The notes: generated by a model not told the origin, from the sequence alone. Counted from the stretch's first letter, positions 1-9,121 are shown. The stretch: 26,460 nt of DNA from a virus (IMGVR_UViG_3300031707_000148:1-26460); one strand, 5' to 3'. A program made the numbers and translations.

Positions 1-625
1 TTGGAGTAGTTGCTGTTGCAGGATTGGTAACTGTTGCAGGAATAGCAGTTTTTGCAGTTCCTTGATTAGCAAACAAAGGTACAAGCTCTTTTACTCCTGT
101 CATAGCGGCATCAGTTGCTGATTTCATTCCTTGCTCAGTAGCTTTAGCCGCAGCTTCTTGTGCATCTCTAGCCGCTTGTTGATATCCTGCCGCTTGCTCT
201 AAGTCTAAGCCAACACCTATATCCCTTAATCGACTATTCTCTTGTGCTGTAAGTTTCTCAAGATTCAATAACTCTTGCCCTTGCTCTGATCTTACTTGAC
301 CTTGTCCTTGCTGAGAAGCCAAGTATATTCTACCTGCCGCCTCTGCTGCACCTCTCTCGCTCTCCTGAGCCGCTTGAGTTAGACCAAATGATGATGACAA
401 CAATCCCTCACGACTTAACTCGTAAGGTTCTTTTTGTAATCCTATTGCTTGGTAATAGTTTTTGCCCAAGTCTTTACGTGCCTCGTCAAATGCGTTCTGT
501 GCATCTCTCTCAGCTTGTCTTTGCAAACCTCTTTGCTTTCCTGCCTGAGCAAATGACATACCTGCTGTACCTGCTGATACGGCCATTCCGCCTAATGCTA
601 TTGCTGTTGCTGTTGCTACTGCCAT
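1..625 (-). CDS. Partial Ala/Gln-rich internal virion protein candidate (runs off the left edge)
   Basis: The reading frame opens with ATG at 625-623, one base after the stop of the upstream acetyltransferase gene, and stays open to base 1, giving about 208 visible residues. The first 25 residues are small and hydrophobic (MAVATATAIALGGMAVSAG). A long Ala, Gln, Glu and Arg-rich helical stretch follows, with strong coiled-coil character. Near residue 175 this changes to a Pro/Thr/Ala-rich segment (AIPATVTNPATATTP). A hydrophobic N-terminus followed by an A/Q-rich helix is the style of T7 gp14 and other podovirus internal (ejected) core proteins, and the place just after the tail genes fits. 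This is inferred from composition and position, not from a recognised domain. A tail-tape-like or other ejected protein remains possible. The C-terminus is outside the window. Confidence 0.7.
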   Translation of the reverse strand, partial: MAVATATAIALGGMAVSAGTAGMSFAQAGKQRGLQRQAERDAQNAFDEARKDLGKNYYQAIGLQKEPYELSREGLLSSSFGLTQAAQESERGAAEAAGRIYLASQQGQGQVRSEQGQELLNLEKLTAQENSRLRDIGVGLDLEQAAGYQQAARDAQEAAAKATEQGMKSATDAAMTGVKELVPLFANQGTAKTAIPATVTNPATATTP

Positions 626-626
626 A

Positions 627-1037
627 TTAAAATTTTTTAAGCATTTCTGCCGTGTAACTGTCTCCTTTTACATACCCTAAACTCTCGTATGTACTTATAA
701 GTCCTTTGTGTTTAATTAACGCATATCCATACTTATTGCCTGCATTCTTTGATATGTTGGTCAATGTTTCAATCAATAAAACCAATGCTTGTTTTCTTTG
801 TGGTTTCTTTCTATAATCTTTATTAGATATAATCCAATCTATCCAACTTGCTTTTGAATTAGTTGCGTACAAGAACCCTGCGCATATTGGAGTGTCTCCA
901 TCAAATACAATAATACCACCCTCACTATCATCAGGCAAGAAGTCTTTTGGCGGGGCATCCCAATTCCAATCCTTCCACCATCCAACAAGAATGTTGTCGT
1001 AATCTGTACTATTTAATTTGCGAATTTGTAATTCCAT
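627..1037 (-). CDS. GNAT-family N-acetyltransferase
   Basis: This 136-residue protein has the length and order of a GNAT acetyltransferase, which moves an acetyl group from acetyl-CoA to an amine. The N-terminus (MELQIRKLNSTDYDNI) is a typical first strand and helix. The central strand ICAGFLYATNSKASWIDWII is followed by DYRKKPQRKQALVLLIETL, where the basic turn before the helix corresponds to the CoA-pyrophosphate loop, although the usual Q/R-x-x-G-x-G/A is degenerate (KKPQRKQA). The C-terminal part (ALIKHKGLISTYESLGYVKGD) matches the final GNAT helix and the common 'Y..LGF' element. It lies 23 bases after a tail protein gene and one base before the internal protein gene, inside the late operon. 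The target is unknown. Homologues of this type (WW.DW...PPKDFLP) are familiar from Bacteroidota phages. Confidence 0.85.
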   Translation of the reverse strand: MELQIRKLNSTDYDNILVGWWKDWNWDAPPKDFLPDDSEGGIIVFDGDTPICAGFLYATNSKASWIDWIISNKDYRKKPQRKQALVLLIETLTNISKNAGNKYGYALIKHKGLISTYESLGYVKGDSYTAEMLKKF

Positions 1038-1044
1038 TTCAGTA

Positions 1045-1052
1045 CAAATATA
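1045..1052 (-). promoter_or_regulatory. Candidate Bacteroidota-type -7 promoter element
   Basis: The minus strand reads TATATTTGTA here, which matches the TAnnTTTG -7 consensus of Bacteroidota housekeeping promoters. It sits 7 bases before the ATG at 1037. No TTG-type -33 element lies at the usual distance, so a transcript from it would be nearly leaderless. The assignment is weak. Confidence 0.25.
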
Positions 1053-1060
1053 TCATTTTT

Positions 1061-1873
1061 TTACGGATAACTTTTCATCACCTCTGAGCCAACTGAGAAC
1101 AATTCTATTTTTCCTGCGCTACCATTTGTAAAATCAAATACACAGTAATGACCTAACACTCCGTGAGATTCAGCAATTGAATTTTTAGTGTAAAGAATAT
1201 ATGGGTCTTGCGTTGTTATTGGAACAGTATTAGGTAAATTTGTATTTACAATTATTCTATTTATACCTGATGTGTAATCTTGTATAATATTAGATACTTT
1301 ACCTGCAAAAAATATTGAATTAGCAGGTAGTATTGCAAAATATATAGAGTCACCAATACTAATCATTCCTCCAATAGATACCAATGGCGATATTGAAAAA
1401 TTAATTTGAGTAGAAAGTCCCGGCGTTACACTAATACTTTTTCCTATACCACTTGTACTTCTTATTGACAACTCTCCTGAGTCATTGTTTCTTATAAATG
1501 AAAAATAGCTTGATTCTTTTCTTTCAAAATAACCTGACTGAACTTCGCCAGAGTTCTGTAAATCAGTAACAAGACTGCCTGACCACGTTGAGTCACCTTC
1601 TAATACAATGGTCTTAAATAGTTTGCTTTCAAGTGGTGCGTCATTTATAACTGACTTTATTCTTGATGATGTAAAAGATAAAGCAGGAGTGCCTACTTTA
1701 TCCCACCATTGCTGATAAAAAGTATTTCTTAAATCAGTTGCATTATGTCGGTATATGTCACCACCTTTAAACGTGTACAAGTAATTGTTCATACCAATCA
1801 TCCAATCAGGATCAAATGAATAAAAAGACACCCAACCCTTTGCCGCTTCGCTATATGTTAAAGTATAAGACAT
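1061..1873 (-). CDS. Tail-associated virion structural protein
   Basis: This 270-residue protein begins MSYTLTYSEAAKGWVSFYSF and continues with DPDWMIGMNNYLYTFKGG and DIYRHN. I know this opening from proteins encoded beside the tail nozzle gene in Bacteroidota phages. The segment with NTFYQQWWDK, SVINDAPLESKLFKTIVLEG and DSTW resembles a repeat seen in nozzle-type proteins, in which a receptor surface is built from beta strands. The remainder is mostly beta and has no membrane span. The gene follows the cysteine-rich protein by 12 bases and precedes the acetyltransferase. A role in the short tail (nozzle partner or tail-tip component) is inferred from neighbours and style. The exact position in the particle cannot be read from the sequence. 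Confidence 0.75.
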   Translation of the reverse strand: MSYTLTYSEAAKGWVSFYSFDPDWMIGMNNYLYTFKGGDIYRHNATDLRNTFYQQWWDKVGTPALSFTSSRIKSVINDAPLESKLFKTIVLEGDSTWSGSLVTDLQNSGEVQSGYFERKESSYFSFIRNNDSGELSIRSTSGIGKSISVTPGLSTQINFSISPLVSIGGMISIGDSIYFAILPANSIFFAGKVSNIIQDYTSGINRIIVNTNLPNTVPITTQDPYILYTKNSIAESHGVLGHYCVFDFTNGSAGKIELFSVGSEVMKSYP

Positions 1874-1885
1874 AATTATTATTTT

Positions 1886-2467
1886 TTAATCAATACAATC
1901 ACAAAAATCAAATTCAACTATCGCTACTCCTGAAATTATTACAGGTAATGTACCTGACTGAATACAAAAATTCCCTGTAAATCCTTCACTTACAACTTTT
2001 TCTAAAGTTGAACCATCACATGATGTATAAGATACAGTTACTTTTTCACTTACGTTTGTTATGCTCCATTGTTCACATGGTCCTGCACAACATCCGCAGT
2101 TTTGATTTATGCTTAATACAGCATTACCAACAAGTATATTGGGGATATCCCCATATGCAACACAAATGTCTATATCTGTGCCATCAGGATATTCTTCAAC
2201 AGCAACGCTTGGAGTAAGACTACATCTACCGTATTTTAAAGTGAATGGTCCTTGATTCCCAACTACATTCCAACTAGTACAACCCTGACTACAGCAGTTA
2301 GGGCATTGTTGTAATGGAAGCAGTTTACAATTAACTAACTCTCTAACAATACCACCTCCTGCATAGAATCCATCAGGAGCACACATTGTTAATGCAGCAT
2401 CAAGAAATACAGCAGTAGCTGAATAAAGGTTATCGGCATTTAAATAAAATGGTTGTGTTATTGGCAT
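1886..2467 (-). CDS. Cysteine-rich virion protein with two tandem Cys modules
   Basis: This 193-residue protein carries about 20 cysteines, an unusual number for a phage tail gene. After an N-terminal helix region (residues 1-50, with SATAVFLDAALTMCAPDGFYAGGG) come two similar modules. Residues 55-126 run from CPNCCSQGCTSW to NCGC. Residues 127-191 run from CAGPCEQWSITN to CDC. Each has a C..W/I.N opening, a Y..C at mid-module, an IC or FC strand, and a terminal C-x-C. A third, related copy ends the upstream nozzle protein, 9 bases away. The product is probably exported into, or assembled on, the tail. The cysteines could form disulphides after release or bind metal. Function is not known. 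The repeat structure is visible, and the tail role is inferred from position. Confidence 0.75.
   Translation of the reverse strand: MPITQPFYLNADNLYSATAVFLDAALTMCAPDGFYAGGGIVRELVNCKLLPLQQCPNCCSQGCTSWNVVGNQGPFTLKYGRCSLTPSVAVEEYPDGTDIDICVAYGDIPNILVGNAVLSINQNCGCCAGPCEQWSITNVSEKVTVSYTSCDGSTLEKVVSEGFTGNFCIQSGTLPVIISGVAIVEFDFCDCID
1895..2305 (-). repeat. Two tandem copies of a cysteine-rich module
   Basis: The coding sequence contains two adjacent modules of about 65-72 residues (bases 2305-2090 and 2089-1895). They share the ordered pattern C-x(3-4)-W/I, Y-x2-C, I/F-C and a closing C-x-C. The copies have diverged and are not obvious at DNA level. Confidence 0.6.
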
Positions 2468-2476
2468 AATTTATTT

Positions 2477-5400
2477 TTATGGTGGCGTACATCCGCAACT
2501 ATCTACAGTTAGTATAGGATTACCTTGTGTTATTTCATATTGTATATTAGGTGTACCTGCTGAGTTTATACAAATTGTTAGAGGTGGATCATCTTCTTTT
2601 AAAGTTACTTGATATAATCCGGGAGTACCACAAATTCCATTTAAAAAACCAATTACACAATCTGCTCCATTTGGATTTATTGTTATCTCTACACATTCAG
2701 AAGGTCCACAATAAGTACATTCGCAACATACAGCATTTATATCTGTAGGGTCATAACATAATCCTTGTGATACTGATGATGTTAAATCCCAAATTAAATA
2801 TAGGTAATCACCCGAATAAATACTAGCAGGTACAGTAAAATCAGCATAATACAAACTTGAACTTGCAGAAACAATTGGAGTAGCTGTATAAGTATTTACA
2901 TTATTTAACATTGCATTTATATCAATCGTATTATTTCCATACAATGTACTGCTTTTTAAATACTTAAACTTATCTCTGCTTGAATTTTGGTATAATCCTG
3001 TTGCAGTAATCAAATTTGTTTGCATTCTCATTGTGCTACCTCCTTGAGGGAAACCTGCATTTCCTTCAGGACCTGATACTATATTGTACCAAGAAACTAA
3101 AGGAGATGTTGTTCCACTTGCAAATGTTACAAAGTTAGACTGTAATGCGCCTGTAAATGTTCCATTTGTGTATCTATATTGAGCATCAATAGTGTCTCCT
3201 GCTTCTGAGTTTATAGTAAGAACAACCTGTACTATATTTAAAGTCTTAGCCAATGGACATGCTACATTTACACTAAGCGTAACAGCTCCTGTATATCTTA
3301 TTTTAATGTTTGCAACTTCAATATTGTTAACTCCTTTTGAAAAAGAAAACAAGCCATCTTCGTCAACAAAACCCGACTCGGTATTTACTAAGTTAAAATT
3401 TGCAATTATATTAAAAGATTCACCGCTTTCTATTGATTGTATATTGTATGTTATATTAACATCTCCAACAAGAGCTCCTACATCAACACAATAATCAAAC
3501 TCAGCATATCCTATTAATGGATCAATCGCATCATTAAGCGTAAGTGTTTGATTTGTTCCACATGGAATACATTGAGGACTAATAGGGAGTAATCTATCAT
3601 TTGATACCAATACATACTCATTTGAGTAAGGGTCATATCCTCCAAGTTTTTGTGTATTAAAAGACCTATTGAACTCATCTCTAAACCAAGTTCTCATATT
3701 GGCATCAGAGATAACCATTAACTGCTCGTTTGAGTATGAGTCACCTCTTAATTGCAATACAACACCTCTTTTTGCATCAGTAAAATATCTATCTGAACCC
3801 CATTGTACATAACTCTCAGGATTAAAACTTATACCATATTTATCAGTACGAGCAATTTGAGTTCCCAATACTTCAGGTACTGATGTAATTGCACCCCCTG
3901 CCGCAGCATCAGACAACAAGTTTTTACCTGCTAATACGTAAGATATTTTATCTTCTTGCAAAACAAGTACATCTGTTTGTCTTCCATCCATTTTAAATAT
4001 CTCGCCAAATGATGTTTCTAATTTTTTATAATTTAAAAGACCTAAATTAAACTCGTTTAACTTATTTACATTTGATTCGGCATTAAATATACCGCTATAT
4101 GTAATATCAGCAAATCTATCAGCTTCTTTGTAATCTTGCGCAGATACTTGAGTTACACGATTACCTAAATTCATAGGTACACCAACAATTGAATCTCTGA
4201 TTTTATAACTTTCAGCTCCGTTACCAAATGTAAAGCAGTTAAAGAATCCTGTATCAATAATTGCAGGTAGTGATGATGTTTGTGTTTGAACATTGCCTGA
4301 ATGGTATCCATCTTCATCAATAGCAAAGGATAAGTCATTCTCAAAGAAAATATCAGGTAGTGAATCTTGTGGTTCTGTTTCAAATATAAAAAGATTATTA
4401 GCCCTAAATACTTGAATATTAGCAGAAGTACAAGATCGTCTTTTGTCATTTCCTCCTATACCTATTGTACAAGGGTCTGTTCCTCTTAATACCAATACAA
4501 GTTCATTGGTATCTGTAAGTCTAGCAAATTGATAATAGTTTGTACATAGAGCAGAAGGTATAGGGAAAGGTCCTGTAGACGATGTAGTCATTAATGTTGG
4601 GATATACTCATTCTCAATTGGACAACCACTTCCGCCTACATTTTTAACTCCTGAGTCTATTAATGCTTCTACATTATCTCCATTCCACCAATCAGCCATA
4701 TTATCATAATTGTTTGAAGATATCAATGTCAAATCCAAAGTATACTCTCTTCTTTCACATTGTCTATTTCCTGCTCCTGCACCTCTTCTTTCAAATCTAA
4801 TATTTATAACTATTTTACTTCCTGCAGGAACTGTGTAGTCAATAAACATACCCGGATTGCTTGGATCTGCAATATTCATTGGATATGTTAAAATTGCTCC
4901 TGCTCCTGCACCGGGATCTTTGCATCTGCTTTGAGATCCGGGAGCTACAGTTGAATTAGGGTCTTCAACAACAACAAAATCGTTTGGATTTATTTTCATA
5001 TACACACCTGCAGGTGGAACTACATTTGTCTCAGGTTCAATAAATCCTTCTGCTTGCGATTGCGTTTCAAGTACAGTAGCATAAGTGCAAGTCTGAGTAG
5101 GACCATTTGAATCTGCTTTTACAATCAATCTATCTCCTTTCTCAATCTTTCTTGAATTTTCTCCTTCAAGTAAAAAGTAAACCTCATTATTTGTAGGACT
5201 TTTAAAAAATATTGAACTATAAATAGTTTCATAATTTTCTTGGTCAGGTTTTATAACAAACTTATACCTTGTAGCCCAATATGGAGCAATCTGTGTAGTT
5301 GGTATAGTTACTTGTATTGAGTTCTTTCTATCTGCAAAACCACATGGAATTTGCTCGGTATCGCTACGCGTACTAACCAATGCTGTTGATGACCTGTTAA

Positions 5401-7189
5401 ATTCATCCATATATACCATACCAATTTGGTAACCACGATTACTATGTAGACTTCTTGGATTTCCTATCTCTTGAAATGTAGCTTCAGCAAATGTGTATGA
5501 GTAGTACTCGTAAGCATTTACAGTTGGAGTAGTAGTATCATCTACGTACCTCATTGCAATAATCTTAAGACCAATCACACTACTTCCCGGACTTGTAATA
5601 ACTTCAACAGCTTGACCCCCTACTGATATACCACTTTTGTATTTAGTAAGTGTGCCTCCACTATAATCCAATGTTGCAGGTAGTGCACAGTTTACAGAAT
5701 CTGTAAATGTTATACCTGTACATGAGTTAAAAGGGAATACTGTTTGAATATTCCCCAATGGTAACGATGTCCCTATAGCATTTTGAAACTCAACACTTGT
5801 CGCCATTTCATACACAGAATTGTAATCTTGCAATAAGAAAAAAGAAAAGTTTAAACTTAAAGATTCCGTTTGTTCAGTAGGAGTTACATCTCCTGAAAAA
5901 TCAGCATGAGATATTGATAACTCCAAAGAAAGAATTGCACCCTGAACTAAATTTGCTCCTGTAAAATCAACTTCAACTACAGAATTTGGAATTGTTTTTA
6001 TAATATCTATACTATACTCTCCTGATACCGTATTGTCGTCTAAACTTGATTCGCCTATAATCTCAGATATAAGTGTTGTTTGATATTCTAACTTTGTAGG
6101 AGAATTATTTTTATCAATCAAATCGTATCCTTCTACATAATTACCATACATTAATCTATTGCCCATTAATGTTTGAGATTTAGCAAATCTTGGTACGTTA
6201 TCATAAAGTCTTAAAAGCTCAGATTCAGGAAGTATAGTAAATATCTTGCTATTGTCAAACGTATATTGCTTTGGAGCATTATTGCCAAATCCTGCTTGTT
6301 TTTTATTTATCTTCTCAATTACTTTTATAACATTGCTTGACATTTGTTTAAAAAGTAAGTCAACGCCAACTACCAATGGACCACCTGTATTATAAGTTAT
6401 AATAGCAGTATTACAAGCATTTGTCATCCCTTCATTTAAATAACTATTTATAGTAAATTGGAAAGGCTTAGGAACAAATGATGGAGCAGACCATTGCGAT
6501 GTTGCAGAATACTCGCCATCTGCGTACTTATATCTATAAGCAAAACAAATAAATCGAGTGTCCATATATGTAGACTGACTGTTTGTTGCAATAGGTTGCA
6601 CTTCAGGAGATTCTAATGGGGGCTTTTTAATAACCAATATAGACTCTGCTGTAAATCCATCTACAAAAGTATTTATAGGAGGGTCATAAGTTCTTTTTAT
6701 ATTTATAAATCTTGGAGGATTATAGTCATCAGTAAAAAATAATAAATTTTCAATTATATTAACTCCTGTTATTAAATAATTTTCATTAAAATTTAAAACT
6801 TGAAAAGATACAACATGATAAGTTAAAATACCTGTAAGTACATTTAATGACACAATAATATCCAATTTCAAAGGACCTCCACTATAAGGATCAATAAATT
6901 CAGGATCTGTTACAAACCAATAAATAGTCTCATTTGCGTCATCAGATATTGCGCCTATACATTTTGCATTTATACTTAATGGATTAGGAGCATAAGAAGA
7001 TACTAAACTAAATGCTAATCTTGAAAGAGCAATATTGCCTTTTGTATTTTCAATAACACCAACTTCAGAGTTCTCGGTAGACCCCATTCTGATATTCATA
7101 GCATCAATATACTCACCATTAGGAACAACTCTTTCGTCAAAAGTTTTGTTCATCTTTCCTGCTACGAAGTTTCTTGATAATTTTCCCAT
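2477..7189 (-). CDS. Tail nozzle (muzzle) protein, T7 gp12 / P22 gp10 type
   Basis: This 1570-residue protein is the largest in the window. Its N-terminus (FVAGKMNKTFDERVVPNGEY, then DAMNIRMGSTE and GVIENTKGN) is the standard opening of podovirus nozzle proteins: an unstructured lead, 'D.R.vPnGey.dA.N', and a beta-propeller start. A second recognisable block at roughly residues 1030-1190 contains EFNLGLLNYKKLE, YGISFNPESYVQWGSDRYF, DAKRGVVLQLRGD and KLGGYDPYSNEYVL. It resembles the nozzle/muzzle proteins of crAss-like phages. The last 90 or so residues form a cysteine-rich module (CCECTYCGPSEC ... SCGC) related to the one in the next gene. Nozzle proteins form a hexameric tube that closes the tail and opens for DNA ejection. 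The protein is about twice as long as T7 gp12 (about 800 residues). It sits one base after the adaptor gene. Confidence 0.85.
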   Translation of the reverse strand: MGKLSRNFVAGKMNKTFDERVVPNGEYIDAMNIRMGSTENSEVGVIENTKGNIALSRLAFSLVSSYAPNPLSINAKCIGAISDDANETIYWFVTDPEFIDPYSGGPLKLDIIVSLNVLTGILTYHVVSFQVLNFNENYLITGVNIIENLLFFTDDYNPPRFINIKRTYDPPINTFVDGFTAESILVIKKPPLESPEVQPIATNSQSTYMDTRFICFAYRYKYADGEYSATSQWSAPSFVPKPFQFTINSYLNEGMTNACNTAIITYNTGGPLVVGVDLLFKQMSSNVIKVIEKINKKQAGFGNNAPKQYTFDNSKIFTILPESELLRLYDNVPRFAKSQTLMGNRLMYGNYVEGYDLIDKNNSPTKLEYQTTLISEIIGESSLDDNTVSGEYSIDIIKTIPNSVVEVDFTGANLVQGAILSLELSISHADFSGDVTPTEQTESLSLNFSFFLLQDYNSVYEMATSVEFQNAIGTSLPLGNIQTVFPFNSCTGITFTDSVNCALPATLDYSGGTLTKYKSGISVGGQAVEVITSPGSSVIGLKIIAMRYVDDTTTPTVNAYEYYSYTFAEATFQEIGNPRSLHSNRGYQIGMVYMDEFNRSSTALVSTRSDTEQIPCGFADRKNSIQVTIPTTQIAPYWATRYKFVIKPDQENYETIYSSIFFKSPTNNEVYFLLEGENSRKIEKGDRLIVKADSNGPTQTCTYATVLETQSQAEGFIEPETNVVPPAGVYMKINPNDFVVVEDPNSTVAPGSQSRCKDPGAGAGAILTYPMNIADPSNPGMFIDYTVPAGSKIVINIRFERRGAGAGNRQCERREYTLDLTLISSNNYDNMADWWNGDNVEALIDSGVKNVGGSGCPIENEYIPTLMTTSSTGPFPIPSALCTNYYQFARLTDTNELVLVLRGTDPCTIGIGGNDKRRSCTSANIQVFRANNLFIFETEPQDSLPDIFFENDLSFAIDEDGYHSGNVQTQTSSLPAIIDTGFFNCFTFGNGAESYKIRDSIVGVPMNLGNRVTQVSAQDYKEADRFADITYSGIFNAESNVNKLNEFNLGLLNYKKLETSFGEIFKMDGRQTDVLVLQEDKISYVLAGKNLLSDAAAGGAITSVPEVLGTQIARTDKYGISFNPESYVQWGSDRYFTDAKRGVVLQLRGDSYSNEQLMVISDANMRTWFRDEFNRSFNTQKLGGYDPYSNEYVLVSNDRLLPISPQCIPCGTNQTLTLNDAIDPLIGYAEFDYCVDVGALVGDVNITYNIQSIESGESFNIIANFNLVNTESGFVDEDGLFSFSKGVNNIEVANIKIRYTGAVTLSVNVACPLAKTLNIVQVVLTINSEAGDTIDAQYRYTNGTFTGALQSNFVTFASGTTSPLVSWYNIVSGPEGNAGFPQGGSTMRMQTNLITATGLYQNSSRDKFKYLKSSTLYGNNTIDINAMLNNVNTYTATPIVSASSSLYYADFTVPASIYSGDYLYLIWDLTSSVSQGLCYDPTDINAVCCECTYCGPSECVEITINPNGADCVIGFLNGICGTPGLYQVTLKEDDPPLTICINSAGTPNIQYEITQGNPILTVDSCGCTPP

Positions 7190-7190
7190 G

Positions 7191-8114
7191 TTATTTTATT
7201 ACTTTGTCCATACCCCTCATATTCATTAACAATCTGCCGGGATGGATATTACTGATTCTTATTTTCGCATTCATTAATAAAGCCCTTCTGTCTTTCTTTG
7301 CCCTTTGCACAACATATTCTTGCACCCCAAATTTAGAGTTTAACATTTCATACTTAATGGCTGCATAAATATATTGTTCAAATAATTTATTAACCGTAAC
7401 CAATGAATTATCTCCATTCTCCATACCATCAGATATATACTCAAGTATGCAAGTTTCGCCTGACATCCCTGAATCAAAATTAATAACACCTGCTTTCTTG
7501 TTTATATTGAATGTAGGGTTAAAATTAGCCGTTTCTGTGTTCAATCCAAAATGCTTACCTACCCCATAGTCGAAATACCAAATACCTTCGTAAAACCAAC
7601 CATTCTGACCACTAAATTGATGTCCCTGATTTAAGTAAATACTTTTTTTAGTATTCATCAATCTATCAAAATCAATATTGGAATACTGCGGTTGTAATAT
7701 ATTGCCAAATTGGTCAAACAAAATCTGACCTTTGTTATCTTGTAAATATGCAGTAGAAGATAATGTTTGAATATTCTCAGACAATGGTCTAAGTACACCA
7801 TTTTTATACAATGATATCCTAACCCAATTTACAAAGTCAGAAGGTAGCACATATCTAAGCGTATCTACAACACTAAGCTCCAATACTTTTATTTCTTTAA
7901 AAGCATCATAATTTAATTCTTGTATAGCACGTTTAGCATGAAATATTATTTTATACTTCTCCTCATTATTTACTAACGAATGATTCCCTGTATGCATCAA
8001 TATAAAATTGTTTACAATGTCTTGTAAGCTAATATACTGATACGATCCCCAATTGGAATCCAAAGGAGTAACTCCTTCATTTTCGTAATACTTATATTGA
8101 GATATGTATGCCAT
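7191..8114 (-). CDS. Tail adaptor / connector ring protein (T7 gp11-like style)
   Basis: This 307-residue protein has the helical-beta-helical layout of the adaptor proteins that bind beneath the portal. An N-terminal helix region (LVNNEEKYKIIFHAKRAIQEL) is followed by a strand-rich middle (VLELSVVDTLRYVLPSDFVN and WVRISLYKNGVLRPL), in which 'y.LP.Dfv....' is a typical adaptor element. The C-terminus is helical (LFEQYIYAAIKYEMLNSKFG, then VQRAKKDRRALLMNAKIRI). Such proteins form a 12-subunit ring between portal and nozzle. The gene lies between another ring-type protein and the nozzle, which is the expected order. Homologues of this opening occur in Bacteroidota phages, including crAss-like ones, where two ring proteins are stacked. 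The ring number and stoichiometry are inferred. Confidence 0.75.
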   Translation of the reverse strand: MAYISQYKYYENEGVTPLDSNWGSYQYISLQDIVNNFILMHTGNHSLVNNEEKYKIIFHAKRAIQELNYDAFKEIKVLELSVVDTLRYVLPSDFVNWVRISLYKNGVLRPLSENIQTLSSTAYLQDNKGQILFDQFGNILQPQYSNIDFDRLMNTKKSIYLNQGHQFSGQNGWFYEGIWYFDYGVGKHFGLNTETANFNPTFNINKKAGVINFDSGMSGETCILEYISDGMENGDNSLVTVNKLFEQYIYAAIKYEMLNSKFGVQEYVVQRAKKDRRALLMNAKIRISNIHPGRLLMNMRGMDKVIK

Positions 8115-8120
8115 AGTTTA

Positions 8121-9107
8121 TTATTGTTGCTGACTAAATGTAGGTTGTTCGTGTTGTTCTTGAGCCATTGCAAATTGAGTAACTTCATTCTCGCGTATTG
8201 ATACACCACAATACTGAAGAATCTTCATTGCTAATTTAAACTCATCTTCTTGTGGTAACTCAAAATCTTGGTAATCAAGTTGTGTTTGGTCAAATATAGG
8301 TTCTCCTCCTCCCAATGTTACATATGTCCATTTAGGTTCTTTTGGATACCTAAAGTAATTGCATTGCACTTGACCTAATTTACCAATAACAAAAGTACTT
8401 GATGTAGGATATATCTGCATTAATGTTGAATCTTGTGTATAGGCAGGGAACATTGAACTTGGAGCTGTTAAGTTAGAAAGATTAAGACCAATTATTTTAC
8501 CTGCGCTAACCTTCTCAGACTCAACATAATTCTTTCCTGATACTATATAATAAGGAGTAGTTGTATTTGGGAAAATATTAGCACTTAATAAAAGCTCATC
8601 ATTAGTAAGTATAGTATAAACTGTAGCTGTTTTGTTTGTAACTGAATTTACAACAATATCACCAGGATTAATTAATCCAATAAAACTAGCTGAGCTATCA
8701 ATAAGTCTATCTGTTTGAACAAAAGTATTTACACTTGCATTAACTAAAATAGTTGGATAAAGCACCACTCTGTTTATCATGTATGCCTCATTGCCTGTAG
8801 TAGTAAGTGATGGTATATAAAATCTATTTCTAGTTACATCAGTATTATTATAATCAAAAGGTTTTAAAAAATCATTTACCAAAAAATACTCCAATGTTTC
8901 GCTTATAGCTTTTTGTATATCAGAGTAGTCTGTTCCTGACATACGAGTATTCTCTAGATTTGTAGTTTTATTTGCATTACTAAAATACTCTTCAAATGCT
9001 TCTAACTGAGCTTGCTTAGCATACAAATTAAAATCAGATGGAGAGATGTATCCAAAGTTATTTTTGTTCAATACAGATAATACAGTATTTCTAACCGAGT
9101 TTATCAT
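8121..9107 (-). CDS. Head-tail connector ring protein with inserted beta-module
   Basis: This 328-residue protein opens with a helical domain (VRNTVLSVLNKNNFGYISPS, DFNLYAKQAQLEAFEEYF) and closes with a helix (LPQEDEFKLAMKILQYCGVS) followed by a Gln-rich tail. I associate this plan with the portal-proximal ring protein of crAss-like and related phages. Residues 134-192 are an inserted beta-module: LIDSSASFIGLINPGDIVVN, then LLLSANIF and YYIVSG. The same module occurs in the small virion protein at 25372-25857. The gene starts a new block after a strong terminator (9133-9160) and a possible -7 element (9122-9129). It is followed 6 bases later by the second ring protein gene. Attachment to the portal is inferred from order. 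An alternative is a head-completion protein. Confidence 0.7.
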   Translation of the reverse strand: MINSVRNTVLSVLNKNNFGYISPSDFNLYAKQAQLEAFEEYFSNANKTTNLENTRMSGTDYSDIQKAISETLEYFLVNDFLKPFDYNNTDVTRNRFYIPSLTTTGNEAYMINRVVLYPTILVNASVNTFVQTDRLIDSSASFIGLINPGDIVVNSVTNKTATVYTILTNDELLLSANIFPNTTTPYYIVSGKNYVESEKVSAGKIIGLNLSNLTAPSSMFPAYTQDSTLMQIYPTSSTFVIGKLGQVQCNYFRYPKEPKWTYVTLGGGEPIFDQTQLDYQDFELPQEDEFKLAMKILQYCGVSIRENEVTQFAMAQEQHEQPTFSQQQ

Positions 9108-9121
9108 CTATTTATTTTTTA

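Noticed and set aside
4171-4449. Minus-strand frame inside the nozzle gene
   Set aside because: It is an alternative frame of the 1570-residue gene, with shadow-like Leu/His/Lys composition and no leader.
8012-8209. Minus-strand frame across the junction of the two ring protein genes
   Set aside because: It overlaps both ends of convincing genes and has no domain or leader of its own.
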